In this document: piece after piece, positions 20,890 through 33,129 of the stretch
How the letters are laid out: each line of letters opens with the position of its first letter
How positions within the stretch are numbered: position 1 is the stretch's first letter
Translations under genes and position numbers: made by a program
Assembly: GCA_032717465.1 (NCBI GenBank)
Contig: CM064713.1
Span: 1,867,501 to 1,931,500, forward strand
DNA from: Coenobita brevimanus
Taxonomy: Eukaryota; Arthropoda; Malacostraca; Decapoda; Coenobitidae
Reading direction: 5' to 3'
DNA: 64,000 nt
Notes under the pieces: generated by a model
The model's database searches: none
What the model saw: only the letters and a program-made list of their open reading frames with translations
Told to the model about the DNA's origin: nothing

Positions 20890-21300
20890 TCACCTAATGG
20901 CAGCTGTCCATGCTGCTTGATGTATGGTTGCCACCCTGTTCAGTTCCTTAACCCTGAGGTCACACTTAATGACCTCGTCCCACGTCTTTTTCAGTCTGCC
21001 CCTTGCAACCCCACCCCCAGTATTAACGCTTCTCACTTTCTGCACCCAATTATCATCCACCATCCTCTCCACATGTCCAAATCACCTCAATCTACCTCTC
21101 CTCATCACAACACCAATATAGTACACTCCAGTCCCATCCTACCTCTCAACTCCTTCTTCGTAAACCCAGCCTCCCCAGGCCTTGCATGCAGGGATGCACA
21201 GCACATCCACCTGATCGTTGTCATTTCTGTGCGTTTGAGCCTGCGAATATCCTCTTCCTTTACTGCCCAGGTCTCACTACCATACAGTATTATGCTCTTC
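20890..21300 (-). pseudogene. LINE2, C-terminal tail
   Basis: Frames encode ILYGSETWAVKEEDIRRLKR, WMCCASLHARPG, ELRGRMGLE, then ERMVDDNWVQKVRSVN and RGRLKKTWDEVIKCDLRVK ending in AAWTAAIR and a stop. The same order is seen at 63150-63548. An indel splits it near 21090. Confidence 0.7.
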
Positions 21301-21302
21301 AT

Positions 21303-21838
21303 CATCCATCCGTCCATCCATCCATCATCCAATCCTATGTTGCCCCATGAGGAGCGTAGGAACCAGGGGCTAGGCAAGTTGTTCCTGACATTTAAGATGA
21401 GAGTGACCAGTGTCACTCATCCTTGAGTGGTATTGTGTGAGCAGTAAAGCCCAACCACCCCTTGGATATAAACCTTCACCAGCTCAATCCGATTGGAACA
21501 CTGTAATTACCCACTAAACCACCAGGTGCCAAAATTTGGTTATATGGTTACCACCCAGCATAGTAAATGATTTCCTGGTGTACAAGAAGCCATTTGGCTT
21601 GTCACTCAATGCAGAATCACCCACAGGCAGAAGGAAGAGGAAAGAATGAAGAAAAGAAAGACAGAAGAGGGAGTGTAAAGTCACCAGTAGGAAGAAGGAC
21701 GAGGAAAGAGTGAAGGAAAAAAAAGGCAGAAGAGGATGGAAGGAAAGAAGGATGGAGGAGAGGAAAGGGCAGACACCCGAGAGCAGCACTACATTGAGTG
21801 AGTGGATGGTGAGTGCCCTCACCTACCACAAGATATGC
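21303..21838 (-). repeat. Family G repeat inserted in LINE2 (second)
   Basis: This is a near-complete minus-strand copy that splits the LINE2 tail. The KEEDIRR region lies to its left and an AKESLYLAYL region to its right, the latter matching AKGSLYAACA of the + copy. The palindrome has two or three substitutions. Confidence 0.75.
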
Positions 21839-21839
21839 C

Positions 21840-22256
21840 AAATACAAAGATTCCTTAGCACATAGGGAGAGCCCTATCAGTGTCAGGAGAGGCAACAGCT
21901 CCCTGAAATTCTTTCAACCACTTCTCACCCCACCCACAGAGCTAGCTAGCTCCAGCCCCACCTCCAGCACATAACATGTCTCCCAAATTACAAAACTCTT
22001 CCACACATTCAAGAGACTCACCAGCAAGTTCAATCCTTTCATGCCTGACCATCTCCACCTGCCCTCCCCGACACTCCGCACACATACAATCAGCATTATC
22101 TCGCAGTCTACCTCTAATACCTCTATGCTACACCTCTCATGCACCCACTTATAACAAACACTGCACAAGATGGAATTACAGTACTTCCCACACCTTTGTG
22201 GCAAATTGCACATGGCTGCTTTCCCTCTTCTTTGAGAGTACCTCCACCAACCCTAG
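21840..22256 (-). pseudogene. LINE2, PHD-like Cys/His cluster
   Basis: The frame at 21914-22213 reads CNLPQRCGKYCNSILCSVCYK, WVHERCSIEVLEVDC and then Cys-x2-Cys further on. The spacing Cys, CxxC, H-x2-C, CxxC after the RT resembles a PHD or related zinc-binding fold. The second LINE2 copy has the same features (ILCSVCDKGVHKRYS and ICAVCW), so the cluster belongs to the element. After it come LLVSLLNVWKSFVIWE and the start of the LINE tail. The segment is bounded on both sides by family G insertions. Confidence 0.65.
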
Positions 22257-22772
22257 ATATCATCCATCCATCCATCATCCAATCCTACGTTGCCCCATGA
22301 GGAGCGTAGGAGCCCAGGGCTAGGCAAGTCTTGACATTTAAGATGAGGAGTGACCAGTGTCACTTATCCCTGAGTGGCATAACATGAGCAATAAACCCCA
22401 ACCATCTCTTGGATATAAACCTTCACCAGCTCAATCCAACTGGAGCACCGTAATTACCCACTAAACCACCAGGTGTCATAATTTGGTCATATGGTTACCA
22501 CCCAGCATAGTAAATGGTTTCCTGGTGTACAGGAAACCATTTGGCTTGTCACTCAGTGTTGAGTCATCCATAGGCAGAAGGAAGAGGAAAGAATAAAGGA
22601 AAGAAAGGCAGGAGAGAGAGTGTAAAGTCAACCGTAGGCAAAAGAATGAGGAAAGAATGAAGTAAAGAAAGAAGAGGAAGGATGTGAATAAGGAAGGAGG
22701 AGAGGAAAGGGCAGACAGCCGAGAGCAGCACTACATCGAGTAAGTGGATGGCGGACACCTCCACCTCATTTT
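22257..22772 (-). repeat. Family G repeat inserted in LINE2 (first)
   Basis: The copy is essentially complete on the minus strand, from the (CATC)n tail at 22257 to the CACC end near 22770. It has a perfect 13-base palindrome at 22512-22542. It divides the LINE2 RT from its Cys/His cluster, so it inserted after LINE2. Confidence 0.75.
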
Positions 22773-22869
22773 TGCTTTATCTGCATTTACTCTTCAGCCC
22801 TTGTGCCAGATACCATCTCTCCACTTCCTAAATCTTTATCCTCCTTCCTTTCATTCTCTGCAATCAACA

Positions 22870-23400
22870 CCAAATCATCAGCATACAATATCTCCCATGG
22901 GGAGTCTATTTCTGAAGTCACTTGAGAGGGCTTCAAGTACTATGATAAACAACAAGGGACTCAAAACTGACCCCTGATGCACACCAGCATTCATGGAAAA
23001 CTCATGTCTCAGATCTCTATTCAATTTTACCTGCGTGCGAGCACCCACACATGTGGCTATAACCAGATTAACCAACCGCTCCTCCATCCCAGGGTTTCTC
23101 ATTGCCCACTTCACTGCCTCTGTAGGAACTCTGTCAAAGGCCTTCTTCAAATCATCAGAAACAAAGTACAATTCCCTTTTCTTTCCTATATATTTTTCCT
23201 GAAGCTGTCGAACAAAATAGGGCATCAGTGGTCCCCCTGCCTGGCATTAACCCGAACTGCATCTCATTAATATTCACTCTTTCTCTTATCGTACCTTCTA
23301 GAGCTCTCTCCATTACCTTCATTAGCTGATCTAAAAGCTTTATACCTCTATAATTTCCTTTTTCCAGGGCATCACCCTTCCCCTTGTACACATTTGCAGT
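22870..23400 (-). pseudogene. LINE2, reverse transcriptase domain (frameshifted)
   Basis: Two overlapping frames cover it. The first (23155-23391) has MYKGKGDALEKGNYRGIKLL, VMERALEGTIRERV and MQFGLMPGRGTTDALF. The second (22878-23225) has FVRQLQEKY, FDRVPTEAVKWAMRN, VHQGSVLSPLLFIIVLEAL and FRNRLPMGDI. The catalytic YADD lies at 22874-22885 one frame away, so at least two indels disable it. The wording GTTDA-F and HQGSVLSPLLF-IV-EA is that of a LINE group common in marine invertebrates; I cannot place the clade without a tree. Confidence 0.75.
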
Positions 23401-23582
23401 TACACTCTTCAGTCAATCATATGGGACAACACACTCATATATAATCATATTTATCAGGTCAGTGACTTACCTCACTCCTATATCTCCTGAGGCTTTCAAC
23501 ATTTCACTAGTCAACCCAGACACACCTGCTGCCTTCCCCACCTGCATCTTGCCTATTGCCTCACTCACAGTAGCAGCATCAA

Positions 23583-23786
23583 TCAAAGGCCAAACACTGG
23601 ATCTGTTGGCCCTGAACCTTCCCCGTCCAAGTTGAACTCATTTAACAGTCGGCTATAATGCTCATTCCATACATCTTTAATATCCTCGCTGTTCACCACT
23701 ACCCTTCCTTCATCATTCTTCACACACTGCTCACCTGTAATATCCCAATGATCCCTCTTCACCTGATTTGCCACCTTAAATGTCAT
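23583..23786 (-). pseudogene. LINE2, region before the reverse transcriptase
   Basis: The frame encodes ITGEQCVKNDEGRVVVNSED, WNEHYSRLLNEFN and a short tail. The pattern 'K-x-G-x-V-x-(S/N)-x(3)-I---W-x(2)-Y-x(2)-LLN' is the usual block just before the fingers of LINE RTs. The frame is short and ends in the region leading to the RT. Confidence 0.6.
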
Positions 23787-23985
23787 ATTCTTCCTTTCAA
23801 CATGATTCAGGTTATCAAGTAAGTCTCTGTGACTCAGACTTCGCCCTGTATACCTCTCTTCTGGTCATATGCATGGCTGCCAAGTATTCCTCTTTGTTAC
23901 CACTCTTCTTCCATTCCCAGAAAAGCCTTCTTTTCTCCTTAACTGCAGCTTCTACACCCTCATCCCACCACCAAGTTATAAAGTA

Positions 23986-24429
23986 CATCTATTTTAAACA
24001 GAAAGCAATGTTTATATTTCTATAGAATTATTGATACTGTATTTGGTAATGATATGAGACAACATATAAGTTAATTCCAGTAATGATTGCTGTTATATAA
24101 CAAATTTACCGCACTCCTTAATAAAACTAACAACCATATCTATCAAACACAATTTTACTCTTAATTCTAAAACTTTCAAAATTAGAGACAGGTAGTGCTG
24201 GCTGTAAAGTTTGTATTCACCAGATGAAAACCAAGGAAATACCTTGAATTCTTGCTACATACTATTAGGATTTTTTAACCCAATCTGTTATTTTAATCCA
24301 GTTTGTTATTAAATATATTATTAAAAAAAAACTAAAGTGGGTAAAATAGTGTTTTTTTTCAAGTGGATTTTACTGAAAAAATCCAGGTGGATAAAACCGG
24401 GTTACCCACTTTGGTGACAGCCCTGACAG
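23986..24429. other. A/T-rich spacer, no gene
   Basis: Runs of A and T with short direct repeats (GTGGGTAAAATAG, GTGGATAAAACCG). I see nothing coding. Confidence 0.45.
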
Positions 24430-24949
24430 TAAATACAAATGAAGGCTTTATCCAACTTCTCCAGATTGAAAAGTCTCTAGTAAACTGAATATAATTATCT
24501 TGAGATGACAAGAATAAAATAAACAGGTCATCATAGTCAAGTAGTTAACCTCTTCAGTATGATTATTTTTTATTTGTTCTTGCAATCCCAGACAGTTCAT
24601 TCAGCTTAGGTGTAATCTCTATTAGCCAAATGGTTAGTGAAGGTTTTATATAACCCATCCAGTTTGAAAAATCTCCCTTAAGCTAAATAAGCCCATCTGA
24701 AGGCAGCACAAATAATTAAAAAAAGGTGTCACCATACTGTAGTAGTAGCAGAGCAACCTCTGTCAATCTGACTGAGCAGACCCACTTCCCACAGGCAAGC
24801 AGTTGCCTCAGTAGGGCTGTTCCATGCGGTAAACTGATGGTCCCTTGCAGTGGTCAGTGCCTCACCTCAGTGAGATGTGAGGAATAGTGTGCAGGTTTGG
24901 TTCATAGATGGGTGCCACATTTGTATCTTTCCACGCAATTAAAATTGGC

Positions 24950-25115
24950 ACTGTAGCACGTCCATGTCATTATTTGGTTATATGGTTATGACCCAGCATT
25001 GTAAATAGTTTACTGGGTTACAAGAAAACACTAGACTTGTCTGTCAGTGTAGTCACCTATTGAAGAAATAGGCAGCACTGCATCATGGGAGGGGATGATG
25101 GTCACCAGCACCTAC
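24950..25115 (-). repeat. Family G-related segment in the left arm
   Basis: TTTGGTTATATGGTTATGACCC, TGTAAATAGTTTACTGG and GACTTGTCTGTCAGTGT match the middle of family G, but without the C/T-rich part or the tail. The same shortened form appears inverted at 49600-49765, so it predates the arm duplication. Confidence 0.55.
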
Positions 25116-25854
25116 CAATAATATAGGGGTTAAAAACATAGATACTGTACCCAGAATTTTTTAGAGGTCCATTCTTTTCAAAGTCGTCATTTCTCATCTT
25201 TTATGTATTTAACTTTCTTGTGGCTGTATCTTCTCTTTGGCAGTACAGATATTTTATTCCAGCTATTGCAAGATGTTTATGTTCCTGAGAGTAAAAGAGC
25301 CTGAGAATATTAGTACTGGTCCCATAGTTATGTCATGTTTTATTCTGTTCAGTGATGGATGATTTATTATTCAGTATTCAGCCAAGAGTGAGTCACAAGA
25401 TCCCATATGTTAATACTTTTACACATAATCCCTTCATGGCTGGGTCAACGTTGATATTCTATTCCAACTAATGCCAGATGATCATATTCAGCTAGAAAGT
25501 GAGTCAAAGAATGATGAGGGTTAAGTATCTGTTAACCCTCATATTGTCAGGATAAGTCTGTTAGCCTGATCTATTCCAGTTCTTGCTAGACAGACATACT
25601 CATCTGAGAGAGGATCCAGCCCAAGAGTATTAAATAAAATTTGTAGTAATGTAACAAAGAAAATCTTGAACTAAATAAAGGTTTTAGTATTAAGAATTAC
25701 TTTTATTTAGCCCTTTTGTTCTGTTTGCATGTAGGAGAAGGAATAGCCCATGAATAATCACATAGAATAATTGTAACCCCTTGAATAAGGTGACATGTTT
25801 GTTTTTGTTTTGCTTTTGATAGGGTACCTCCAGGTATTTTTATTTAGCTATGGG

Positions 25855-26060
25855 GAGATATCTTGTAGCAGTAGTAGTTGTAGTTGCAAACCCAGTCTCA
25901 ACTAAACATGAACCCAGTGGACTGTGTGACTGAAACTGTCCTTCTGCAGACCACCATCCTTTTTTCAGCAGATAGGGAAGAAATTGAGGGTCATTTGTAT
26001 AACCAGGCAATGGAGCAGCCTGTTCTCTATCAGTCCCACCACATGGTGTCACTCCAGTAT
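25855..26060 (+). repeat. Dispersed repeat, family D, copy 3
   Basis: CATGAACCCAGTGGACTGTG, CTGTCCTTCTGCAGACCACC and CATTTGTATAACCAGGCAATGG align with the copies at 9795 (same strand) and 4045 and 53375 (inverted). No coding potential. Confidence 0.55.
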
Positions 26061-26410
26061 TGATCTTGTAGTGAATGTAATAATGAATTCTGTATCTGAC
26101 CTCTTCAGTTCCACAAGTCTCCCCAAAGCTGAGTAGAATTGTCAGACGGTAGCATGAACAGCATAAAAAACATTCTCAGACTGAGGGGGTTAACATATGA
26201 TTGAGACAACTCGTATTTTATTTCCTGTGAGTACCAGGTGATTATATTAAGCTGAGAGTAGGTATAGGAACCTGAGAATGTTAATACTGTCACCATTAAC
26301 CCTTTTATAATTGACACAACTAGTATTTCATTCCAGCTAACGCCAGATGATTTTATTCAGCGGAGTGTCATTGGAACATGAAATAATTAATACTATAGCA
26401 TGTTTATTGA

Positions 26411-26790
26411 GTTACCTGAGAGGAGCATGTGGAGTGACATGGAGGGACAGGTTGACGAATGAAGAAGTGAAAGAATGTTGTGAGGCGGATGTGGATGTGA
26501 TTGTGAGAATTAGGAGAAGTACATAGAGGTGGTTTGAACATGTGGAGGGAATGTAGAATGAAAGGCTGACTAAGAGGGTGTATGTAGATGAAGTGGAGGG
26601 AGGGAGAGGGAGGGTGAGACTGAGGATGAGTTGGAGGGATGGAGTTGAGAGGTATATGGGGGAGGGGGGAGTGAGTTGGGGGGGAGGGCAGTCAAATAGT
26701 GGATGACAGAGCAACTTGGAGGCGTTTTGTCTGCAGCCACCCTTTGCGGGATTAGGGCGTCGGGCTATAGATAGATAGACAGATAGATGT
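26411..26790 (+). mobile_element. RTE 3' end, copy D
   Basis: This segment covers only the last 120 or so codons of the RTE protein, with stops: YLRGACGVTWRDRLTNEEVK, a decayed FEHVEG and RDGVERYMG, then the GCGGGATTAGGGCG end and (TAGA)n. It has no counterpart at the matching place of the right arm, so it inserted after the arms diverged. Confidence 0.75.
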
Positions 26791-27219
26791 TTATTTGCAC
26801 CTGATAAATATTCCTGGACCTTTTCAGCATTGTTGATGACTAACTGTAATCAGAATGAAGGGAAATTCTGACTAGTAACCAAGGAGGCATTCCTATCTCA
26901 TGACAATCACTCATCAGATTCCGTGCATCCACAACTTAGTGTTTGAATTGTTGGAGTGGCCTAATTCCATCAGATAAAAACAAATCAACTACAGCCGTAC
27001 AGTACCATGAGGTCACGTAATTACGACAGCTCCAGTATGATTTTATTCACCTGGGAGTGAGTCATAGGAAGCTGAGTGCTACTAAGATTTCAATCAGTTG
27101 CTCTAGTAAAGGATCTGATAACATTAACCCATTCCAGTTGATGTCAGTTTCATTTTATTTTATATTTGCTGCCACAATAATTTTATTCAACTTTGACATT
27201 TTGAGCTGGATCAGTGCGG

Positions 27220-28543
<1,324 letters not shown>

Positions 28544-28880
28544 CACGATCGCTCCATCGGTTGAGAGGTGGCCTGGAGTCCTAACGGACCCAGGTTCAAA
28601 TCCCCGCTGGGGCAGGGAACAGTTTAAGGATTTGAATTTCATTAAATCAGGCTTCACTGATCTACCAGAAGACCCGCCGACATGTCGTAAAAATACCCCG
28701 CTAATGCCAATACACCAGTCCTGTATGAGACAGCCCTAGCATGTATTCAATATGGACGGTGGGTGTTAGCGCCGAAGTGGTGACATGTAGAGGTGTATGG
28801 TATGTAGGAGGACTGCTGGGCCTTGATAGCAGGCTGTGAAGCCTATGTCCAGAGTCAGACACATAAAAAAAAAAAAAAGC
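28544..28880 (+). mobile_element. tRNA-derived SINE, family B, copy 2
   Basis: This is the best-preserved copy of the family. The head ACGATCGCTCCATCGGTTGAG includes an A-box relative, and GGTTCAAATCC is a perfect RNA polymerase III B box. The body (TTTGAATTTCATTAAATCAGG, GACATGTCGTAAAAATACC) is followed by a poly(A) tail. It inserted into the C/A satellite, which continues on both sides with the same CTCAGACAC unit. Confidence 0.8.
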
Positions 28881-29632
28881 TCAGACACCTACACCCACTC
28901 AGACACACCCACACCCACTCAGACAGTCACACCCACTCAAACACACCCACACACATTGAAACACACCCACACACTTTCAAACGCACTCTCACACGCTCAG
29001 GGACTCCCACACACACTCAAAAACTCCCACACACATTCAAACACTCCCACACGCATTCAGACACTCCCACACTGACTCCCAAACTCCCCATACACTCAAA
29101 CACTCCCAAATGCACCCAAAAATGCCCTCACACATTCAAACACTCCCACACACATTCAAACACTCCCACACTCACTCAAACACTCCCACATGCACTCAAA
29201 ACTCCCAGACACACTCAAACGCTCCCACACACACTCAAAAACTCCCACACACGCTCAAACACGCCCATATACACTCAAGCACTCCCACACGTACACGAAA
29301 ACTCCCACACGCAATTAGGCACTCCCACATGCACTCAAACACTCCCACACCCACTAAAACACTCCCATACCCACTCAGACACTCCCATACCCGCTCAGGC
29401 ATATCCACACCCACTGCAAACACTCTCACACGCACTCAATCCCCCACACACTCAGACACACCCATACCACCACCTAGACATACTCGCCCACGCTCAAACA
29501 CTCCCACACCCATCCACGCCCACTCAAACACTTCCACACCCATCCTCGCCCACTCAAACACTCCCACACCCATCCTCGCCCACTCAAACACTCCCACACC
29601 CTCCCACACCCACCCCAGCACACTTACACAAT
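28881..29632 (+). repeat. C/A-rich satellite, second block
   Basis: Units of 18 bases such as ACTCCCACACACACTCAAAA are repeated about forty times. The satellite is continuous with the block before the SINE. The inverted counterpart lies at 47215-47600. Confidence 0.85.
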
Positions 29633-30080
29633 ATTTAATTCTATCTAGTTTTAATAATATTTCCCTAATTGAATAAAACCATCCTGAAGTGGCAAGAATG
29701 AAGAGTTACGACATGGGAGTGAAAAGGTTAGATCAACTTTCACCAGGTGTTTTACAATACAACTCATAATAGTTGATGTTCTAACCAGGTCCCCATTTAC
29801 GCTGATGGGTGAACAAGGACAAGAAAGGAACCAATCTTGTCCAACAGTCTGACCGGCCCAAGAACTGAACTGGAGTTCTTTTATTTTTGAGCTAAATGTG
29901 CTAACTCGTGCATATCTGGCTTCCCGAGAAGACAGGTGTCATTTATCACATGCAAATATAAGTTAATTGACCATGTTAATTACCTGACGTGTAGGTGGGT
30001 GCAGGTGTTTGGGTAGAAGTAAGTGGGTGTGGGTGGATGTAGGTGGATGCAGGTATGTGTGGGTAGGGGTGGGTGGGTGT

Positions 30081-30371
30081 CTGCTGTGTGGCCCAAACAC
30101 CCTGCGGTCACAACCACCACGAATGAACGCGACTGACGTAGTCGCAGCCGAGGGATGCGACTTAAATTGCCGCATCCCCACATAATACAATATTTTAGTT
30201 ATTTGAAATTAGGTAAATAATACTATTCTATATTACGCCATACAAATGGGATGTATGTTTACCTATAAACAGGAGGTAATTGATTCCACACCAGCCATAA
30301 CACGCATAGATCCATGTAAGGAGAAACTCTTTGCGCCCTTAAACCACATACAGTATACTGAGGTGCTGAGA
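30081..30371. other. Spacer between left arm and SINE, no gene
   Basis: Mostly single-copy-looking sequence that contains CGGTCACAACCACCACGAATG and a short palindrome-like GGGATGCGACTTAAATTGCCGCATCCC (two nine-base arms). No ORF of note. Confidence 0.45.
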
Positions 30372-30665
30372 TAGGGGAGATGGTGGCTCAGAGATAGAGC
30401 GCCCGACCCGCAATCACGAGATTGCGAGTTCGAGCCTCCCACGGGTCACCTTTGCCGGAAGTGGTAGCGCGCTCCTGTAACCTAGCGGGGTTATAGGGCC
30501 ATAGTTGCCTAGCTCGGGGATGATTAATCCTTAGATGCTGGGGAACAAAGACTATTCCAGTCACCTGAACATCAAGAGAACACGAAACTGATCTGTGATG
30601 TGCGAGGTCGCTATAGGACGTTTATGGTAACTGCTTGCGTGGAAATAAAGGTTTTCATTCGACTC
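30372..30665 (+). mobile_element. tRNA-derived SINE, family A, copy 2
   Basis: The head has an A box TGGCTCAGAGATAGAGC (30384-30400) and a B box GAGTTCGAGCC (30426-30436) at the tRNA spacing. The body has GTAGCGCGCTCCTGTAACC, TAGCGGGGTTATAGGG and TAGCTCGGGGATGATTAATCC. The inverted copy at 1143-1303 shares head and body. The long non-tRNA body shows it is a SINE and not a tRNA gene. Confidence 0.8.
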
Positions 30666-30759
30666 CAAAATGTTGGAAATGTGCACACAGTTAACTGTTA
30701 CAAAATGTGTTGATAAAAATGTTTTAAGGGAAACGCCATCTCTCTCAGGTTTAGCGTAG

Positions 30760-31125
30760 AAGCTTCCACGATCATATCAGGGTGATCTGCAACAACTTGA
30801 TGATGAGTGGGGGAATCTTTCATATCTGAATGTTCCTGAAAATGTGAAAACAGAACAATCCAGAGGTGTTTTTCGAGTGACTTTCAACTCTTAAGAGTGA
30901 CATGGTGACTGATATTTCAGTCACTTCCTGTGTTTGCTCTCTGATTAGTCATTGCCTACTAATAATGCAGAGGCAGAAAGAATCTTCTCCAAGGTAAACC
31001 TCAATAAAAGTATAAAAACTTAGGAATAAACTCTCTCTTCGCACACGAATAAATATTGTTTTAACATCCGAAACATCACGTGAGAGATATGATCAAGAGT
31101 GTGCAACACGATGCAAGTGTTTAAA
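30760..31125 (+). pseudogene. hAT-type transposase C-terminal remnant
   Basis: In shifting frames the stretch reads DDEWGNLSYLNVPENV, then (after stops) NAEAERIFSKVNLNKS, and one frame over KLRNKLSLRTRINIVL. The signature S/N-NAEAERIFS-VN--KTKLRN-L---T is the C-terminal dimerisation region of hAT-family transposases and their domesticated relatives. At least three stops and one frameshift make it inactive. The N-terminal part, with BED finger and catalytic residues, is not recognisable upstream. It may be the source of the hAT-like short elements further on, but that is inference. Confidence 0.7.
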
Positions 31126-31679
31126 CTGTCATAGTATAATTATAACGCTTCTGTAAATACTTATAATCATACAATTGTATTCACTAACTCAGTTGATGAT
31201 TGTTGTCATTACACTGTATATGTAAAATATAATACAAGTTACGATGTTTTCCAACGCACCAATTTTTGTTTGTTACCCATTAAATTGGTATTTTTCTATG
31301 GTTGCCATGAAGAGAGAATGGTATGCTGCTGAGTGAGTGCGGCCTCACCAGCAACGCTGACAGATGGGCGTTGATGAGTGCAAGTGAGTGTGGGTGAGTG
31401 TGAGTGGTTGTAGGTGGGAGTGGATGGATGTCGATCGGTGTTGACAGGTGTAAGTAGGTGTAAATGGTAGTGGCTGGGTGTAGTTGCGTGTGGATGTGTG
31501 TTGGGGTCGCAGGTAGATGAAGGTAGGGGTAAGTGGGTGTGGGTTGGTGTGGTTGGGTGTGGTTTGCATGGGTGTATGTGGGTTTGTGTGGGTAGTTAAG
31601 GGCTGGTATGGTTGGGTGTACATAAGTATGGGTGGGTGTAGTTGGGTGTGGGAGAGTGTAGACGTGTTTATACAGTAGA

Positions 31680-31915
31680 GTGGGGTGCTTGGGAGAAGGT
31701 GAGGGAGTCCAAGAACAACGTGCATAGTGAGTGACTAACCAGAAGTGTGGTAAAATGACGTAGCTGGGGAGAATGAAGCGAAAAGCGAGAAAGAGTTGGA
31801 CAGATAAGATGCGGGAGAATTTACGAGAGGGAGGTGGTGTGCCGTTAGAAGAGGGGTCGTTACTGAGTAAGGACAAAAACCTTAGAAAGTCCTTTACCCG
31901 AGGCCACTGCTGATA
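31680..31915 (+). pseudogene. LINE 3'-end remnant in U1
   Basis: A Lys/Arg-rich frame reads KRKARKSWTDKMRENLREGG and LSKDKNLRKSF. This is the same type as the Arg-rich LINE tail (RGRP--RW-D-V---L-E-G), with no upstream RT. Cognate pieces occur at 36030-36240 and 40430-40600. Confidence 0.45.
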
Positions 31916-31931
31916 GTCTGCAGCGTCAGAC

Positions 31932-32187
31932 CAGTGGCGTAGCAGGTCTTAACAGCTGGGGGGCCAAGGTGGGGTCAAGTACTAATTTGATGGGGTCAAG
32001 GTGGGGCCATGTACTAATCGGAGGGGCCAAGGTAGGGTGAAGCCCTTATCTGGGGGGGGGGGACAGGAAGGATTGCTAATCAGTCTTTGGACATTAAGTT
32101 AACATAAATGTCAAAAGTGGAGGGCAGGGAGGGGGCCAAGGGTCTGGTTTGGGGGGTCCCTAATCCCCCTCCCCGGCTCTGCTACTT
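31932..32187. mobile_element. hAT-like non-autonomous element 1 in U1
   Basis: The element begins CAGTGGCGTAGCAGG and ends GGCTCTGCTACTT, an imperfect inverted terminal repeat. It is flanked by a perfect 8-bp direct duplication CGTCAGAC (31924-31931 and 32188-32195). Inside are about three copies of a G-rich unit (GGGGGGCCAAGGTGGGG). The 8-bp duplication and CAGTGGCG termini fit the hAT superfamily. Confidence 0.7.
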
Positions 32188-32240
32188 CGTCAGACGAGGG
32201 TGAAACCTTGCTAATATTTATACTCACGTTCTTTTACCAG

Positions 32241-32350
32241 CGTCTCAGGTGGCGGCCACAGCTCCCCAACAGAGGACATCAGTCATCACCTGTACCCACA
32301 TACCCGACACTGGATCCGATGGCTTGGCTGTATACAGCTTCGTTAATAAG
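32241..32350 (+). other. Exon-like 110-bp segment in U1
   Basis: A pyrimidine tract and acceptor (ACGTTCTTTTACCAG) precede, and a consensus donor (AAG/GTATGT) follows. The reading frame SQVAATAPQQRTSVITC, then LAVYSFVNK, is open throughout. The corresponding segment in U2 has the same length and splice sites. Of about 11 differences between the copies, most change the amino acid, so coding constraint is not evident. I recognise no domain. It may be an exon of a duplicated gene, or chance. Confidence 0.3.
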
Positions 32351-32375
32351 GTATGTTTGGCATCACAGTTTTTTA

Positions 32376-32470
32376 TGCATACATACATACATGCATACAT
32401 ATATACATGCATGCATACAGTACAATACATACATACATATATACAATACATACATACATACACACAAACA
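32376..32470. repeat. (CATA)n microsatellite in U1
   Basis: A run of CATACATACATGCATACATA follows the exon-like segment. The equivalent in U2 lies at 36955-37012. Confidence 0.85.
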
Positions 32471-32928
32471 ATAAATGTTTACATACATTCATACTGTAGC
32501 AAACTGTAGATACATATAAACTGAGCATTAACACGAGTGTTGATGTAGGTGGATGTGGAGGGACATTGGTACATAGGAAGTAAGTGTGGATAGAAAGTTG
32601 TGCTTATGGGCATAACATGTAGGTGGATTTGTACAGACAGTGAAGCGTATAAGTACACCTATCTTCACCTGCTCACCCAACACCTACCCACCCGTCACCT
32701 ACCCAACCAACACTACCCACCCAACACTTACCCACCCATCACCTACCATCACCTGCCCACCCAACACCTACCCACCCATCACCTACCATCATCTACCCAC
32801 TCAACACCTACCATCACTTACCCACCATCTACCCACCCAGGACTTACCCACACCAACCATCACCTACCCACCCATCTTCACTTACCCACAACCACTCACA
32901 TTCACCTACATCAAGTCACATCCACCAC

Positions 32929-33129
32929 CAGTGGGGGTAAGCAGGTCTAGACAAATGGAAGGGGATGCAGGGAGAGACGATGTGGCCAAATATCTGAGAG
33001 GGGGCCCATTGCTGTATAATAAAGCTCATATTTTAAAAATCAGTTATATGAATTGTGCATCAGTGGTCGGGGGGTGAAGGCTTTTTGTCTCAGTGAAGGG
33101 GCCCAGTACCATCCGTAGCTACGCCACTG
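32929..33129. mobile_element. hAT-like non-autonomous element 2 in U1
   Basis: The element is 201 bases, starts CAGTGGGGGTAAGCAGG and ends GTAGCTACGCCACTG. The right flank CCATCCAC matches the duplication seen at the U2 copy, while the left flank has decayed. It lies inside the C/A satellite, which resumes on both sides. Confidence 0.65.

Larger units (their letters stand above)
20845..23985 (-). mobile_element. LINE2: second non-LTR retrotransposon type, interrupted
   Basis: Read on minus from about 23985 to 20845, the element carries a reverse transcriptase region, a Cys/His cluster, a LINE-type tail and a 3' end with GCATGCAAGCATG followed by an AAAACGAAACG-like end. Two family G repeats (22257-22772 and 21303-21838) split it, and the LINE sequence resumes on each side. 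It differs from the RTE copies in RT sequence (YADD rather than FADD) and in having the zinc-finger-like insert. The 5' endonuclease is not visible. The 3' half recurs on + at 62690-63600. Confidence 0.75.

Noticed and set aside
30384..30450. A tRNA gene
   Set aside because: A and B boxes are present, but the sequence runs on into a 200-base body shared with another copy, and the cloverleaf is not convincing. It is a SINE.
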